Source: an uncultured Clostridia bacterium (lineage in GTDB: Bacteria > Bacillota > Clostridia > TANB77 > CAG-508). Taken from it: a stretch of DNA of 7,887 bases. The position numbers and the translations under genes are program-made. The notes under the pieces are model-generated. The model was not told the origin of the DNA, did not search any database, and saw only the letters and a program-made list of their open reading frames with translations. The stretch is from assembly GCA_934180065.1 (NCBI GenBank), contig CAKPRA010000061.1:1-7887 (forward strand), in the 5' to 3' direction. Position 1 is the stretch's first letter. Every line of letters starts with the position of its first letter. Below are positions 7,664 to 7,887 of this stretch, piece after piece.

Positions 7664-7668
7664 CTCTT
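7664..7668 (-). promoter_or_regulatory. Shine-Dalgarno-like site that decides the radical SAM start
   Basis: AAGAG on the minus strand (7668-7664) stands 9 nt before ATG at 7654 but directly touches the in-frame TTG at 7663. Normal spacing is about 5-10 nt, so this supports the ATG start and a protein three residues shorter than the longest open frame. Confidence 0.5.
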
Positions 7669-7677
7669 TTCTTTTTA

Positions 7678-7686
7678 ATTATATCA
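7678..7686 (-). promoter_or_regulatory. extended -10 promoter of the radical SAM/glycosyltransferase operon
   Basis: On the minus strand TGATATAAT (7686-7678) is a full extended -10 (TG-N-TATAAT). The -35 position at 17-nt spacing reads TTTAAT, a poor match, which is tolerated by extended -10 promoters. Transcription would start near 7671 and give a leader of about 17 nt that just holds the Shine-Dalgarno site for ATG 7654. No other promoter is visible within the four-gene operon, and no operator is recognised. Confidence 0.55.
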
Positions 7687-7696
7687 AAAATTTTCT

Positions 7697-7728
7697 TTAA
7701 ATTAAATAAAAAGCACTTAATGTGCTTT
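7697..7728 (-). terminator. Rho-independent terminator of the upstream partial gene
   Basis: The perfect 7-bp inverted repeat AAAGCAC (7710-7716) / GTGCTTT (7722-7728) has a 5-nt loop and on the minus strand is followed by a T-rich run (7709-7697). It begins 3 nt after the stop codon of the gene at the right edge. The plus strand also has a T-rich tail (7726-7733), so it could work both ways. It separates the upstream gene from the operon promoter. Confidence 0.7.
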
Positions 7729-7731
7729 ATT

Positions 7732-7887
7732 TTAGTGTGTATCTGCTATATTATTACCTGTAATTTTATTTTTTGTCAAATAGTTATAGAAAATTTTCAT
7801 CATCATATGGTCAAAAGTCATATGTAGATCTTCATCTATTTGCATATCTAATTCGTCAACATGCATTTTGTAGTCTGCTAATTCTTT
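7732..7887 (-). CDS. C-terminal end of an unrecognised protein, partial at its N-terminus
   Basis: A frame open from the right edge to TAA at 7734-7732 gives 51 residues. The piece is predicted helical and acidic (DELDMQIDEDLHMTFDH is its core), carries three successive Met residues, then an amphipathic IFYNYL segment and a polar tail ending in His. No family could be recognised from this fragment. It reads as a real gene end because the frame is open throughout and a terminator hairpin starts 3 nt after the stop. Its position before the polysaccharide operon does not by itself say that it belongs to the same pathway. Confidence 0.6.
   Translation of the reverse strand, partial: KELADYKMHVDELDMQIDEDLHMTFDHMMMKIFYNYLTKNKITGNNIADTH

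Noticed and set aside
7664..7731. Possible small precursor-peptide gene next to the radical SAM enzyme
   Set aside because: The gap is under 70 bases and is filled by the terminator and promoter. The neighbouring partial frame has no leader or Cys-rich core visible, so a RiPP system is not supported here.
1..7887. CRISPR array, tRNA or rRNA genes, insertion sequences, attachment sites
   Set aside because: I saw no spaced direct repeats, no RNA gene signatures, and no transposase or integrase motifs on either strand.

Overview
The window is strongly AT-rich (about a quarter G+C by eye). It uses the standard code (TAA/TAG stops, Trp as TGG), has recognisable Shine-Dalgarno sites and TATAAT-type -10 boxes, and every gene lies on the minus strand. 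This fits an AT-rich member of the Bacillota (Clostridia, Bacilli or a gut lineage near the Mollicutes). No gene fixes the genus, so that placement is inference.

Reading in the direction of transcription (right to left): (1) 7732-7887 holds the last 51 codons of an unrecognised gene, followed at once by a hairpin terminator (about 7697-7728). (2) A probable extended -10 promoter (7678-7686) starts a tight four-gene operon. The operon consists of a radical SAM enzyme with extra Cys clusters (6098-7654), a 1057-residue fusion of two family-2 glycosyltransferases, a helical linker and a polysaccharide pyruvyltransferase (2911-6084), and two single-domain family-2 glycosyltransferases (1988-2911 and 1038-1985). 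The junctions are a 13-nt gap with a strong Shine-Dalgarno site, a one-base TAATG overlap, and a 2-nt gap. (3) A weak hairpin plus T9 (997-1025) ends or attenuates this operon. A possible -10 box lies directly after it, in front of an O-antigen ligase/polymerase-family membrane protein (3-971) that runs off the left edge.

Together this is part of a cell-surface polysaccharide locus. Four glycosyltransferase modules would assemble an oligosaccharide, the pyruvyltransferase domain would add a ketal pyruvate, the membrane protein would polymerise or ligate the product, and the radical SAM enzyme would make an unknown modification. Flippase, ABC exporter, priming transferase and sugar-nucleotide genes are not in view and probably lie outside the window. 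The most unusual items are the three-enzyme fusion, whose first glycosyltransferase domain has lost a usually conserved nucleotide-contact Asp, and the radical SAM protein with an unassigned C-terminal domain.
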